Shown piece after piece: positions 9,457 through 19,221 of a DNA stretch of 64,000 nucleotides (its first letter is position 1; each line of letters starts with the position of its first letter). This DNA comes from Labilibacter marinus (lineage in GTDB: Bacteria > Bacteroidota > Bacteroidia > Bacteroidales > Marinilabiliaceae): assembly GCF_001659685.2 (NCBI RefSeq), contig NZ_LXYE02000034.1:62001-126000 (forward strand). Reading direction: 5' to 3'. The translations under genes and the position numbers were made by a program. The notes below the pieces were generated by a model. It was given only the letters and a program-made list of their open reading frames with translations, had not been told where the DNA came from and did no database searches.

Positions 9457-12400
9457 ATGAAAAAGGTATTATTTTTTGTTTTATGTTTCTGCTATAGCAT
9501 CGTAGTTTCAGCTAGTGAGTTTAGATTGTTGTCTACACTTGAAGGGTTATCTCAAAATGATGTTAACTGTATATTTCAGGATAGCAAAGGTTTTATATGG
9601 ATAGGAACCAATGATGGCTTAAATAGGTATGATGGGTACGAGTTTAAAACATTTAGACGCGAGCCTCGTGAAGAAAATGGTATAGCAGGTAATATTATTC
9701 AGGCTATCACGGAGGATTCCAATGGCGATATTTGGATAGGAACTAATGATAATGGAGTGAGTAAATTTGATTTGTCTGCTAACAAGTTTGTTACGTATGC
9801 TAATGCGCCAGGAGGTGTTAAGTTGTTGCAATCGAATCGTGTAACAAAAATAACGGCTGATGATAAAGGAAATGTTTGGGTAGTGAATGCTAAGGGTATT
9901 GATATCATTAATATTGAAACAAATGATATTTACTCAGTTTCAAAAGAAGGTCTTTATCACCGAAAGGATGAAATGCCTTTTAACTACATTAAAGATGTGT
10001 TTGTAGATAAAAGTGGCACAGTTTGGGCTGCTACTACTTATGGTTTGCGACAAATAAATCCTTACACTTACAAAATTGAAGCGAGCCTTATTGGCAAACG
10101 TGGGCACAGGGTTGTAGCCGGTATTTGTGAATTCAACGATAAGTTATATGTATATAACTCTAAGGGCGTTGGGTATTTAGATAGGGAGAGTAAAACTTTT
10201 GAGTATATATTAAATTCAGAAAGAATTAGTCAGCTTGAATTTGATTTAGAGGGTAATATTTGGGCTGGCACTTCAGATGGACTCATAGTTGTATCGCTTA
10301 AAAGAAAGTCGCCTTTGGTATATGAGGTGGAAAAAATATATAGAGATGGAATTGAACAGGGGGGCGGAATAACTTCTAACCTAATAAAGGATATTTACAG
10401 AGATAAGTCTGGTTTAATATGGGTTGGTACAACTGGAGGTGGTGTAAATATTTATAATCCTGAACACAAAAGATTTAAGCACTATAAAAAGACTAGGAAA
10501 GAAAGTAGTATATCTTATAATAAAATTAGAGCTGTACATGAAGATCAGCATGGAGGTTTATGGATAGGAACAGACGGTGGCGGCGTAAATTATTTACCTA
10601 AACAAACTAAAAAAGATTATTCGAAAGGATTTATTCATAAATATTCAAACGAAAATACCAAAGCCAGTAATGGTTATTGCATTGCTGAGGATACTTTAAA
10701 TAATCGCATTTGGGTAGGTACGGGTTACCCTATTAAAATTAAAGTGTATAGCTCTAAAACAGGAAAAGAGATTAATATTGATAAGTGGAATTTAGAAGTT
10801 ATAAAATCTGTTTTTTCTATATTGATTGATAGCGAGGGTTGTGTTTGGTTAGGGTCCTATGGAGATGGTTTATGGCGATTAAAGCCTGATGGTTCAGGCG
10901 GATACATGCAGGATAATTTTATGTTTGATAGCAAAAGTTATGCTTTGCCATCTGATTTTATCAGAAGTATTTTAGAGGATAAAAAGGGTAATATTTGGGT
11001 AGGAACAACAGAAGGCTTGGTGAAAATTAAGGCCAAGCATAAGTATCTGGATAAGCCCAAATTTTTTACCTATAAAAACATAGTTAACGACCCCAAAAGC
11101 ATAAGTCACGATTATATTCTACCGATTTTTCAAAGTCGAAATAAGGATATTTGGATAGGAACACTTGGAGGTGGCTTAAATCGTTATCGGGAAACAAAGG
11201 ATGGAATTGGTTATTTTACAACCTATACAACAAAAGACGGATTACCTAATAATGTTGTTAAAAGCATCCTTGAAGATGATAAGGGTAATTTGTGGTTAGC
11301 GACCAATAGAGGAATCACGAAATTTAATATCAAGAGTAAAGAAGTATTTAATTATGATATTAATGATGGTTTACAAGATTATGAGTTTGCTGAATTAGCG
11401 TGTGCAAAAAGAAAAAATGGCGAAATGATTTTTGGAGGAGTAAATGGTTTTAATACTTTTTTTCCAAATCAAATAGTAGAAGATAATTCAGAATCGCCTG
11501 TTGTATTTACCAAGCTTTCTATCTTAAACCAATTTGTTGAAGTGGGAGAAGAGCTACGCGGTCGGATTTTATTAGAGAATGATATTAATGATACCGAAGA
11601 GTTACATTTAAAGTATTCTGAAAATAGTTTTAGTATACACTATGTGGGACTTAATTTTATAGCGCCACAAAAAAACAAATACAAATATAAGCTAGAAGGT
11701 TTTGATGAAGAATGGATTGAGACTGCATCGGATACTCGTTTTGCCAAATACACCAATTTAAAACCGGGCACCTATAAATTAAGAGTTACTGCCTCCAATA
11801 GCGATGGGCAATGGAGTGATAAGGAGAGAGCGATAAGTGTTGTTGTGATTGCACCATGGTGGTTATCTACTTGGGCTTTGGTAGCGTATTGCCTAGTCAT
11901 TGTTATTCTTTTAATATTCTTTCGACGTTTTTCATTAATTGGTATTCAGCAAAAAAACCAACTGTTAATGGAGCGTTTTGAGAAGGAAAAGGTAGAAGAG
12001 CTTTCTCAATTAAAGCTGAAGTTCTTCACCAATGTATCGCACGAATTTCGAACTCCGTTAACCTTAATTATAGGACCAATAGAAAAACTAATACGTGAAA
12101 AGTCAGCTATGTCGGCTGAAAAGATGGCACAGGTTCATGATATTATTCATCGAAACGCTAATGTGTTGTTGCGTCTTATAAATCAGCTCATGGACTTTAG
12201 AAAGTTTGAGCAAGGTAAAATGACCATTAAGGCGGAGAAACATAATTTGGTAGAGTTTGTAAGAAACATTTATTCTTCATTTGAAATATTTGCAGAACAA
12301 AAAGGTATTGACTTTTCGATACAGTGTTTTACCGAGGATATTGAAGTTTGGATTGATACCGAAAAGATGGAGAAAATCATTTATAACCTCTTATCCAATG

Positions 12401-13623
12401 CCTTTAAATTTACACCTAGCGGTGGAAAAATAACGATTCAAGTAAAAGAAAGTGGTTCTGAAATTTTCTTTTCTGTAGAGGATTCGGGTGAAGGAATGGA
12501 TGAGGATATGAAGGCACGTGTTTTTGAGCGTTTTTACCAGGGGGATAAACTGGAGAATAAAAAATACGGAAGCACGGGTATAGGTTTGGCATATACCAAA
12601 GGTTTGGTAGAAATGCATCATGGATCAATTGATGTGGCAAGTGAGCTTAATGAGGGAACTACATTTACGGTTACATTATTAAAAGGCAATGCACATTATC
12701 AAAAGGAAGAGTTACAGTTAGAAAGCGAATATAGAAGCGTAGCAGATAGTGTATGGGTAAATTCATTGGATCCGAATGATTCAAGCACTGTGGTTGTAGA
12801 TACAGAAGATGACGTTGATAGTGACTCTCCAAAAACTATTTTAATTGTAGAGGATAATGTAGAGCTTAGAAGTTTTGTAAAAGAGAGTCTCAGCGGAATC
12901 TACAAAGTAATTGAAGCCGAAAATGGTGAAGCCGGATTAGAATTATGTAAGGAGCAGAATCCAGACATTATTGTGAGTGATGTAATGATGCCTAAAATGG
13001 ACGGCTTTGAAATGTGTAAAGCTATTAAGGATGATGTAGCTGTCAGTCATACGCCAATCATATTATTAACGGCTAAAACCTCCAGCGAACACAAAATAAA
13101 AGGATATAGTTTGGGTGCAGATGCTTATGTATCTAAACCATTTAATTTTGAAGTTTTAAAAGCACAGATAGAGAACCTGTTGGCTAAACGTGAAAACTTA
13201 AAAGGAGCTTTCCATAAAAAGGTAGATGTTTCGCCAACAGAAGTTGCTACCACCTCAATGGACGAAAAATTCCTAACTAAAATTTTATCTATTATTGAAG
13301 ATAAAATAGGCGATTCTGAGTTCACGGTGGAAGAGCTTGCATCAGAGTATGGTATTTCAAAGGTTATTTTAAATCGTAAGTTAAAAGCTTTAACAGGAAA
13401 AACCGCTAAGATATTTATACGATCCATTCGTCTTAAAAGAGCCGCTCAATTATTGTCTACGGGTAGGTATTCAGTGGCTGATGTTACCTACGAAGTTGGT
13501 TTTTCTGATTTAAAATATTTTAGAACCTGTTTTAAAACTGAGTTTTCTATTTCACCGTCAGATTTTAAAAAGCAACATTTAAATAAAGAAGACGATGAGG
13601 CAGAATCTGAAAACATTGAATAA
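9457..13623 (+). CDS. Hybrid two-component system sensor-regulator (HTCS)
   Basis: This single-chain glycan sensor and transcription activator has 1388 residues. A signal peptide (1-19) leads into a periplasmic region of about 14 two-component propeller repeats (IWIGTNDGLNRYDG-type, to about 700). A Y_Y_Y domain (about 710-790) and a membrane span (about 800-822) follow. The histidine kinase has the phospho-accepting His near 861 in NVSHEFRTPL and an ATPase domain with DSGEGMDEDM and GSTGIGLAY. The receiver has the acceptor Asp near 1174 in IIVSDVMMPKMDG, and an AraC-type DNA-binding domain ends the protein (about 1280-1380). The domain set is complete, with no missing key residue. It sits between the two operons it probably controls. 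Known relatives bind an oligosaccharide released from the PUL substrate. Confidence 0.96.
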   Translation: MKKVLFFVLCFCYSIVVSASEFRLLSTLEGLSQNDVNCIFQDSKGFIWIGTNDGLNRYDGYEFKTFRREPREENGIAGNIIQAITEDSNGDIWIGTNDNGVSKFDLSANKFVTYANAPGGVKLLQSNRVTKITADDKGNVWVVNAKGIDIINIETNDIYSVSKEGLYHRKDEMPFNYIKDVFVDKSGTVWAATTYGLRQINPYTYKIEASLIGKRGHRVVAGICEFNDKLYVYNSKGVGYLDRESKTFEYILNSERISQLEFDLEGNIWAGTSDGLIVVSLKRKSPLVYEVEKIYRDGIEQGGGITSNLIKDIYRDKSGLIWVGTTGGGVNIYNPEHKRFKHYKKTRKESSISYNKIRAVHEDQHGGLWIGTDGGGVNYLPKQTKKDYSKGFIHKYSNENTKASNGYCIAEDTLNNRIWVGTGYPIKIKVYSSKTGKEINIDKWNLEVIKSVFSILIDSEGCVWLGSYGDGLWRLKPDGSGGYMQDNFMFDSKSYALPSDFIRSILEDKKGNIWVGTTEGLVKIKAKHKYLDKPKFFTYKNIVNDPKSISHDYILPIFQSRNKDIWIGTLGGGLNRYRETKDGIGYFTTYTTKDGLPNNVVKSILEDDKGNLWLATNRGITKFNIKSKEVFNYDINDGLQDYEFAELACAKRKNGEMIFGGVNGFNTFFPNQIVEDNSESPVVFTKLSILNQFVEVGEELRGRILLENDINDTEELHLKYSENSFSIHYVGLNFIAPQKNKYKYKLEGFDEEWIETASDTRFAKYTNLKPGTYKLRVTASNSDGQWSDKERAISVVVIAPWWLSTWALVAYCLVIVILLIFFRRFSLIGIQQKNQLLMERFEKEKVEELSQLKLKFFTNVSHEFRTPLTLIIGPIEKLIREKSAMSAEKMAQVHDIIHRNANVLLRLINQLMDFRKFEQGKMTIKAEKHNLVEFVRNIYSSFEIFAEQKGIDFSIQCFTEDIEVWIDTEKMEKIIYNLLSNAFKFTPSGGKITIQVKESGSEIFFSVEDSGEGMDEDMKARVFERFYQGDKLENKKYGSTGIGLAYTKGLVEMHHGSIDVASELNEGTTFTVTLLKGNAHYQKEELQLESEYRSVADSVWVNSLDPNDSSTVVVDTEDDVDSDSPKTILIVEDNVELRSFVKESLSGIYKVIEAENGEAGLELCKEQNPDIIVSDVMMPKMDGFEMCKAIKDDVAVSHTPIILLTAKTSSEHKIKGYSLGADAYVSKPFNFEVLKAQIENLLAKRENLKGAFHKKVDVSPTEVATTSMDEKFLTKILSIIEDKIGDSEFTVEELASEYGISKVILNRKLKALTGKTAKIFIRSIRLKRAAQLLSTGRYSVADVTYEVGFSDLKYFRTCFKTEFSISPSDFKKQHLNKEDDEAESENIE

Positions 13624-13662
13624 AGCTTAAACCTGATATCGGGTAATAATATTAAAAAAAGT

Positions 13663-13692
13663 AAGGGGCATTTGTTTACAAGTGCCCTTTTT
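13663..13692 (+). terminator. Terminator of the hybrid sensor gene
   Basis: The stem is GGGCATTTG at 13666-13674 with CAAGTGCCC at 13679-13687, including one G-T pair, and a TTTA loop. Flanking A residues and a T tract give a standard intrinsic terminator 40 bases after the stop codon. Confidence 0.8.
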
Positions 13693-13729
13693 GTTTATGT
13701 TTTTATCTGATGTTACTAAACGAATGTCC

Positions 13730-13743
13730 TAAAAATACCCCCT
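13730..13743 (+). promoter_or_regulatory. Candidate PUL operator upstream of susC
   Basis: TAAAAATACCCCCT is identical to the minus-strand sequence at 9225-9212 in front of the propeller gene. It lies about 230 bases before the susC start codon. The distance implies a long 5' leader or activation from upstream, as expected for hybrid sensor activators. Binding is not shown. Confidence 0.5.
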
Positions 13744-13972
13744 TCTAGCTCTAGTTTGTTAAAAAGTGTTAGAAATTGCCAAGTAAAACTAATCTCTCCC
13801 TCTAAAAACGATGAATATTTCAGGTTTTTGCCCAAAAATGACTTGTTAATACCCATATATTCTGCGCATTTATCCCCGACTGTTTTTAATTAACCCCCTT
13901 ATTTTTAACAAACGATAACAATTAATCTAAACAAAGTATTCGGGTTTAATTGAACTTATTAAAAACAGAATA

Positions 13973-16900
13973 ATGAAGAACGAAAATCTTAATCGAATGC
14001 GGGTTCAATCTGGGAAATGGCTTTTGCTGTTTGTCCTTGGACTTTTTAGCATGGGAGCATTTGCTCAACAATTTAATGTAAATGGAACAGTTACTGCGGT
14101 GGAAGATGGATTACCTATTCCTGGGGTAAGTGTAGTTGTAAAAGGAACTGCTATTGGTACTATTACCGATATGGATGGTAAATACCATATTAAAGCTGAG
14201 AGAGGAAATGTACTTGTATTCAGTTTTATCGGAATGCAATCTACAGAGGTGAAAGTAACAGGTAAAGTGCATAACTTAAATATGAAAGGCGACCTAGTAA
14301 GCCTAGATGAGGTGGTTGCTATTGGTTATGGTGTACAAAAGAAGAAAGAGCTGACAGGAGCAGTTGTTCAGGTAAAAAATGAAGATCTGGCAAAAACTAC
14401 AACTTCAGATATTGGTGCTGCTTTGCAAGGGCAGATTGCGGGGGTAAGTGTTACCTCTAATAGTGGTCAGCCGGGTTCAGAGGCAGGTATTCTTATTCGT
14501 GGTTTCTCTTCTATAATGGAAGGTAATAACCAACCTTTATATGTAGTGGATGGAATTCCTTATGATGGAGATCCAAAATTATCTATCAGTGAAATTGAAA
14601 CAATGGACGTACTTAAAGATGCAGCTTCGGCTTCTATTTATGGTACACGTGGTGCTGCTGGTGTAATTTTAATTACTACAAAGCAAGGTAAAGCGGGTAT
14701 GATGACTGTGTCTGTAGATAGTGAGTATGGATTACAGCACATTACTTCAGGTGTTGATTTGTTATCTGCTTCAGAAACTGTTTATGTAGATTTAATCCGT
14801 TCGGAGCAAGGGATTACGGATGATAAAACCTTGGCATCTTTAGAGCATAATATTTCTAGAAATAGAGATCAGTTTTCAAACAATACTAATTTAGAAAATA
14901 CCATTCAAAACGACTGGGCTTCTATTCAAAACCATAGTATTAATATCTCTGGTGGTAAGGAAGGTTTAAAACACAATTTTACCATGAATTATTATAACCA
15001 AGAAGGGGTTATTATTAATTCGAAGTATGCCAGGTTTAATGCCAGAGCCAATACCATTTTTACTAAAGGAAAGTGGAAGATTAACACAAGTATTGGTTTT
15101 AGAAGAGATGAACAAGATTATGCTTCAGGTGGTATATTAAACTGGGTATACAGATATCCTGCTTATAGAGAAGACATAAATTTAGATGATACCAGTGCTC
15201 AAGCAACATCTGATGATGATAACAACGAGGCCAATAGAATTGGTTCGGTTGCTAAGCAACTTTTAAGAACAGATGAAAGAGTAGGAAATAATCATTTTGG
15301 TAATGCGCAGTTTGAATATAGTGCTACTAAGGATTTAAAAATTACTTTCCGTGGAGGAGCTAACTATACAGATAATACACGTATAAAAATTGTTCCAAAT
15401 TTTGTGGTATACAACAGTAAGGGTGAATTATTACCATCAACACCTGCGCCTTCAAATCAAACCATAAGCGATACTTATAGCAAGTACACAGGAGAGGCCA
15501 TTGTTAGTTATAATAAGAAGTTTAATGGAGGACATAAACTTAACTTAGTAGCTACAGCTTCACTTGAAGAAACAAGCTTCTCTTATTTCTGGGCAAAGAA
15601 AGAAGGCCCGGTTAGCGAAGGTATTGATGTACTTGACAATTACTTGTTGAATGCAACTGCAGGATCTGATAACAGAGATTATGTACAAACCTTAGTAGGT
15701 AGTTTGGTTAGAGCACAATATAATTATAAAGGTAAGTATTTAGCTAGTGCAAGTGTTCGTAGAGATGGATCTTCTCAGTTTGCTGAAGAAAATAGATGGG
15801 GATTTTTCCCTTCTGCTTCTGTAGGTTGGAATGTTTCTGATGAGAGTTTCTGGGAGCCTATTAAAGGCGTGGTAAATACTTTTAAAATTAGAGCGAGTTA
15901 TGGTAGAACAGGAAACGATAGATTTACCAGATATTCGTACAATGCAGTAGTAGACCCTAATAATCCATACGTATGGAATTCTGGTGATACTGAATCGTTA
16001 GCTTCAGGTAGTGCTCAATTAAGATATGCTAACCCGCTTGTAAAATGGGAAACATCTATTGAAGAGAACTTAGGTTTTGATTTTTATTTATTCAATAATA
16101 AACTATCATTCTCTGCCGATTTATATAATAGTTATAAAGAAGATCTTTTATTTGATGTAATTGCGCCTCCTTCGGTAGGTGTATCTGGTGGCGATAGCAA
16201 GGTGGTAATGAATGTAGGTAATATGAAAAATAGTGGTGTTGAATTAACCATGAATTACCGACATAAGAAAGGCCCTTGGGAATGGAATGCTGGAGTTACA
16301 TTTACGAAGAATAAAAATGAAATTACCAAAACAAGTGAGTCAAATCCATTTATCAACATTGCGAATAGTTACTACTCTAATAGAGCGACAAGTGATGATT
16401 TAGTTTCGGTAATTACAGAAGGATATGAGGCTGGTGCGTTTTTCGTATTGCAACAAAAAGGTGTTATAAATACACAGGAGCAATTAGATGCTTATAAAGC
16501 AACTTTAGATCCTAGTGAAACGGTTAGGTTAGGAGACTTAATGTATGTGGATCAATTAACCGTGGATACCAATGGTGACGGAATAGCTGATGCAGGTGAT
16601 GGATTCATCAACGAAGATGATAGAGCTTATGTGGGTAGCGGACTAGCAGATTTTGAGATGGGACTTAACTTTGGAGCATCTTATAAAAATATTGATTTCA
16701 GTATGCAATGGTTTGGTTCATATGGTTCTGAAATTATGAATGGTAGTAAAGCTTATGCATACCAATCGGGAACGCATAAAGACTTATTATATGGCTGGAC
16801 ACCTCAAAATACAAGCACTACTATACCTGCATATAGAGGAGCTCAGAAAAATACGGATAGTTATAGAGCAAACTCTGACTACTACATGGAGGATGGATCT

Positions 16901-17131
16901 TATATTAGATTACGTAATGTATCATTAGGATATACCTTGCCTAAAAGCATGCTAAGTTCTGTTGGTATTCAATTCTTAAGAGTGTATGTAGCTGCCCAAA
17001 ATCCATTAACCATCACAAATTATTCAGGATTCGACCCTGAGATTGGTGGTAGTATTAGTAAAAGAGGTTTAGATAGAGGTGATTATCCAGTAACATCTCA
17101 ATATAGAATGGGACTTCAGTTCAAGTTTTAA
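13973..17131 (+). CDS. susC: SusC/RagA-family TonB-dependent outer membrane importer
   Basis: This is an outer membrane barrel that imports glycan oligosaccharides with energy from TonB/ExbBD; it has 1052 residues. A signal peptide ends near GAFAQ. A carboxypeptidase-regulatory-like domain (about 33-115, FNVNGTVTAVEDGLPIPGV) precedes a linker of SusC type (LDEVVAIGYGVQKKKELTGAV). The plug follows (QGQIAGVSV, LIRGFSS, PLYVVDGIPYDG, ASIYGTRGAAGVILITTK), then the 22-stranded barrel to a terminal phenylalanine (MGLQFKF). It is followed after 102 bases by susD, its cognate lid lipoprotein, and is preceded by the candidate operator. The imported sugar cannot be read from sequence; neighbouring sulfatases and fucosidase suggest a sulfated glycan. 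Confidence 0.97.
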   Translation: MKNENLNRMRVQSGKWLLLFVLGLFSMGAFAQQFNVNGTVTAVEDGLPIPGVSVVVKGTAIGTITDMDGKYHIKAERGNVLVFSFIGMQSTEVKVTGKVHNLNMKGDLVSLDEVVAIGYGVQKKKELTGAVVQVKNEDLAKTTTSDIGAALQGQIAGVSVTSNSGQPGSEAGILIRGFSSIMEGNNQPLYVVDGIPYDGDPKLSISEIETMDVLKDAASASIYGTRGAAGVILITTKQGKAGMMTVSVDSEYGLQHITSGVDLLSASETVYVDLIRSEQGITDDKTLASLEHNISRNRDQFSNNTNLENTIQNDWASIQNHSINISGGKEGLKHNFTMNYYNQEGVIINSKYARFNARANTIFTKGKWKINTSIGFRRDEQDYASGGILNWVYRYPAYREDINLDDTSAQATSDDDNNEANRIGSVAKQLLRTDERVGNNHFGNAQFEYSATKDLKITFRGGANYTDNTRIKIVPNFVVYNSKGELLPSTPAPSNQTISDTYSKYTGEAIVSYNKKFNGGHKLNLVATASLEETSFSYFWAKKEGPVSEGIDVLDNYLLNATAGSDNRDYVQTLVGSLVRAQYNYKGKYLASASVRRDGSSQFAEENRWGFFPSASVGWNVSDESFWEPIKGVVNTFKIRASYGRTGNDRFTRYSYNAVVDPNNPYVWNSGDTESLASGSAQLRYANPLVKWETSIEENLGFDFYLFNNKLSFSADLYNSYKEDLLFDVIAPPSVGVSGGDSKVVMNVGNMKNSGVELTMNYRHKKGPWEWNAGVTFTKNKNEITKTSESNPFINIANSYYSNRATSDDLVSVITEGYEAGAFFVLQQKGVINTQEQLDAYKATLDPSETVRLGDLMYVDQLTVDTNGDGIADAGDGFINEDDRAYVGSGLADFEMGLNFGASYKNIDFSMQWFGSYGSEIMNGSKAYAYQSGTHKDLLYGWTPQNTSTTIPAYRGAQKNTDSYRANSDYYMEDGSYIRLRNVSLGYTLPKSMLSSVGIQFLRVYVAAQNPLTITNYSGFDPEIGGSISKRGLDRGDYPVTSQYRMGLQFKF

Positions 17132-17233
17132 AAAATGGTGAAGATGAAACAACCTTTGATAAAGTGTTCTCACGAAGAACGATTGTTATAAGGAGTTCCA
17201 TCGAATTTATTTAAAAGTTAAAATTATAATGAG

Positions 17234-19135
17234 ATGAAAAAAATAGTTAATAATATATTTTTAGGACTTACGCTTTGTTTGGCACTTGCGCTAAGCTCCT
17301 GTGAGGATTTTCTTACACAAGAAAACCCCAATGCAATAACAACAGACCTGTACTGGGCTAACCCAAATAATTTAAGTGCAGGTTTAAACTCTGTGTACAA
17401 CTCTTTTAAAAACGTTAACGGAACTCTTGTAGTTGATGAGTCTTCAAGGGCTGATTTACAATATCCAGATCAGGACAGACCAACTAGAAAGGTTTTACCT
17501 TATTATTTCCAGACTTTTAATAATAGTGATAATCTTATTAAAAATAAGTGGGCTGCATATTATAAAGGTATTTTTAGAGCCAATCAGGTAATTGAAGCAT
17601 ACGAAAATGTAAAAGCTGATTTATCTGGTGATAATGCGGATAGAGCATTATCCGTTTTTGCACAGGCACGTGCCTTAAGAGGATGGTTTTATTTTTCGTT
17701 ACACAATATTTATAATAAAGGGGCTATTCCTTTGGTAGATTTTGTTCCTATTGACGAAGCAGGTTTTCATAATGAAATTGCGTCATCAGAAGATATCTTA
17801 AAGTTTTACAGAGAAGATTTGGAATTTGCTTTAGCAAATATTCCAGCGGATGTTGATGAAAATGAAAAAGGCCGATTTACAAAAGGTGCATGTGAAGCCA
17901 TATTAGCTAAAAGTTACTTGTATGAAGGTAATTTTACTGAAGCAGCTACAAGGTTAGAAAGAGTAATGGATTATGGATACGCTTTAATGCCAGACGTAGG
18001 TAGTAATTTTACTACAAGGGATGAATTTAATGCTGAGTCTATTCTTGAAATAAATTATACCATTAATATAAATCAAGAACTCTCAGGCGACGAGAATTTA
18101 TACAATAATTTAAATGGCCAATATGGTGGTGTAGGTGCATGGGGTGCAAAACCTCCGCTTTCTTGGTTAGTGGTTGCTTACAGAAATGATCCTGTAGATC
18201 CTAATGATCCAGTTAATGTAGTTAGTTATACCGATGAAAATGGTAATGTAACGTCTAAGCTTAGAACATTTAGTTTAAGAACTTCATATTCTATTGCCAT
18301 GGCCGATGATGATGCTCCAAGTATTGGTTATTATCAAGCAGAGTATCCAGCTTTAAGTGCAGCTGCGTTCGGAAAAACTAGACCTGCACATTGGAGAAAA
18401 TATACCAATTGGGATATCATCGATAATGAAAGAAACCTAACACCTCCTAACTTAGGGCGTTCAGGTGTAAATATCCGATTAATTCGTTTGGCTGATATAT
18501 ACTTAATGTATGCAGAGTGTCAGATGGAGTTAGGAAATATGGATGAAGCCATTAAGTATATCAATAGAGTGCGTAAGCGTTCGCATATTATTTTATTAGG
18601 GGATAGAGATGCTCCAGGTGCTGAGTATAATGACTTATCCACTACTTATGATAATGATAGGGATGTAGCGGATAGATTATATGCTAACATTTATGACGAA
18701 GAAACATTAAGAACGCACTTATATCATATTGAAAGACCTTTGGAATTAGCATTAGAAGGAAATTCGTTAAGAAATAATGATTTACGTCGTTGGGGTGTTA
18801 AAAAAGAACGCTTTGTAGATTTAGCAGCAAGAAGGTATAATATTGCTCACATATGGAAAAATACGATGACTGAAATAGGTACACATAAAACCTTCTGGAA
18901 AGCGGTTGTTACAGAATATGTAGAAGGAAATGAAGACCCGGATAGTCCTAATTATCTTCCTCCTTTTAATAATAACTCGAATAATGGCGAAATTGTTTTG
19001 GATGGTATTGTGACGTATCAATCCGTTGATCATAATGATTTGCAGGAAGCTGCATTAAACTATGATGAAGACAAGCATGCGTATTTACCAATACCATTGA
19101 GCGAAATTAACTCAAACCTTGGTTTAAAGGAGTAA
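17234..19135 (+). CDS. susD: SusD/RagB-family surface glycan-binding lipoprotein
   Basis: This surface lipoprotein of 633 residues pairs with the SusC barrel and captures oligosaccharides. The lipobox is LALSSCEDF (Cys23), and acidic residues right after the Cys fit Bacteroidota surface export. Typical SusD landmarks are NPNAITTDLYWANPNNLSAG, the helical TPR-like core (SVFAQARALRGWFYFSLHNIY, GACEAILAKSYLYEGNF) and the C-terminal IRLADIYLMYAECQMELGN and LALEGNSLRNNDLRRWG. It lies between susC and the SusE/F-position gene in the same operon. Confidence 0.96.
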   Translation: MKKIVNNIFLGLTLCLALALSSCEDFLTQENPNAITTDLYWANPNNLSAGLNSVYNSFKNVNGTLVVDESSRADLQYPDQDRPTRKVLPYYFQTFNNSDNLIKNKWAAYYKGIFRANQVIEAYENVKADLSGDNADRALSVFAQARALRGWFYFSLHNIYNKGAIPLVDFVPIDEAGFHNEIASSEDILKFYREDLEFALANIPADVDENEKGRFTKGACEAILAKSYLYEGNFTEAATRLERVMDYGYALMPDVGSNFTTRDEFNAESILEINYTININQELSGDENLYNNLNGQYGGVGAWGAKPPLSWLVVAYRNDPVDPNDPVNVVSYTDENGNVTSKLRTFSLRTSYSIAMADDDAPSIGYYQAEYPALSAAAFGKTRPAHWRKYTNWDIIDNERNLTPPNLGRSGVNIRLIRLADIYLMYAECQMELGNMDEAIKYINRVRKRSHIILLGDRDAPGAEYNDLSTTYDNDRDVADRLYANIYDEETLRTHLYHIERPLELALEGNSLRNNDLRRWGVKKERFVDLAARRYNIAHIWKNTMTEIGTHKTFWKAVVTEYVEGNEDPDSPNYLPPFNNNSNNGEIVLDGIVTYQSVDHNDLQEAALNYDEDKHAYLPIPLSEINSNLGLKE

Positions 19136-19221
19136 TGATCTTGTAAAGAGAGATTTTTTCAAATATAAAATCAACCATTAACTTCTTTTTTTTGAAGCTA
19201 TTGGGGTTAAAAAATAGAAAA

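Larger units (their letters stand above)
13624..13972. other. susC upstream region, long leader
   Basis: This 349-bp stretch carries the terminator of the hybrid sensor gene, the candidate operator at 13730-13743, and a second C-rich site, CCCCCTTATT, at 13894-13903. The same ten bases occur on the minus strand at 3616-3607, 113 bases before the fucosidase start. No small gene is visible. Confidence 0.55.

Noticed and set aside
13125-13427. 100-residue open frame antisense to the hybrid sensor gene
   Set aside because: Overlaps the receiver to AraC region, which is intact in the sense frame.
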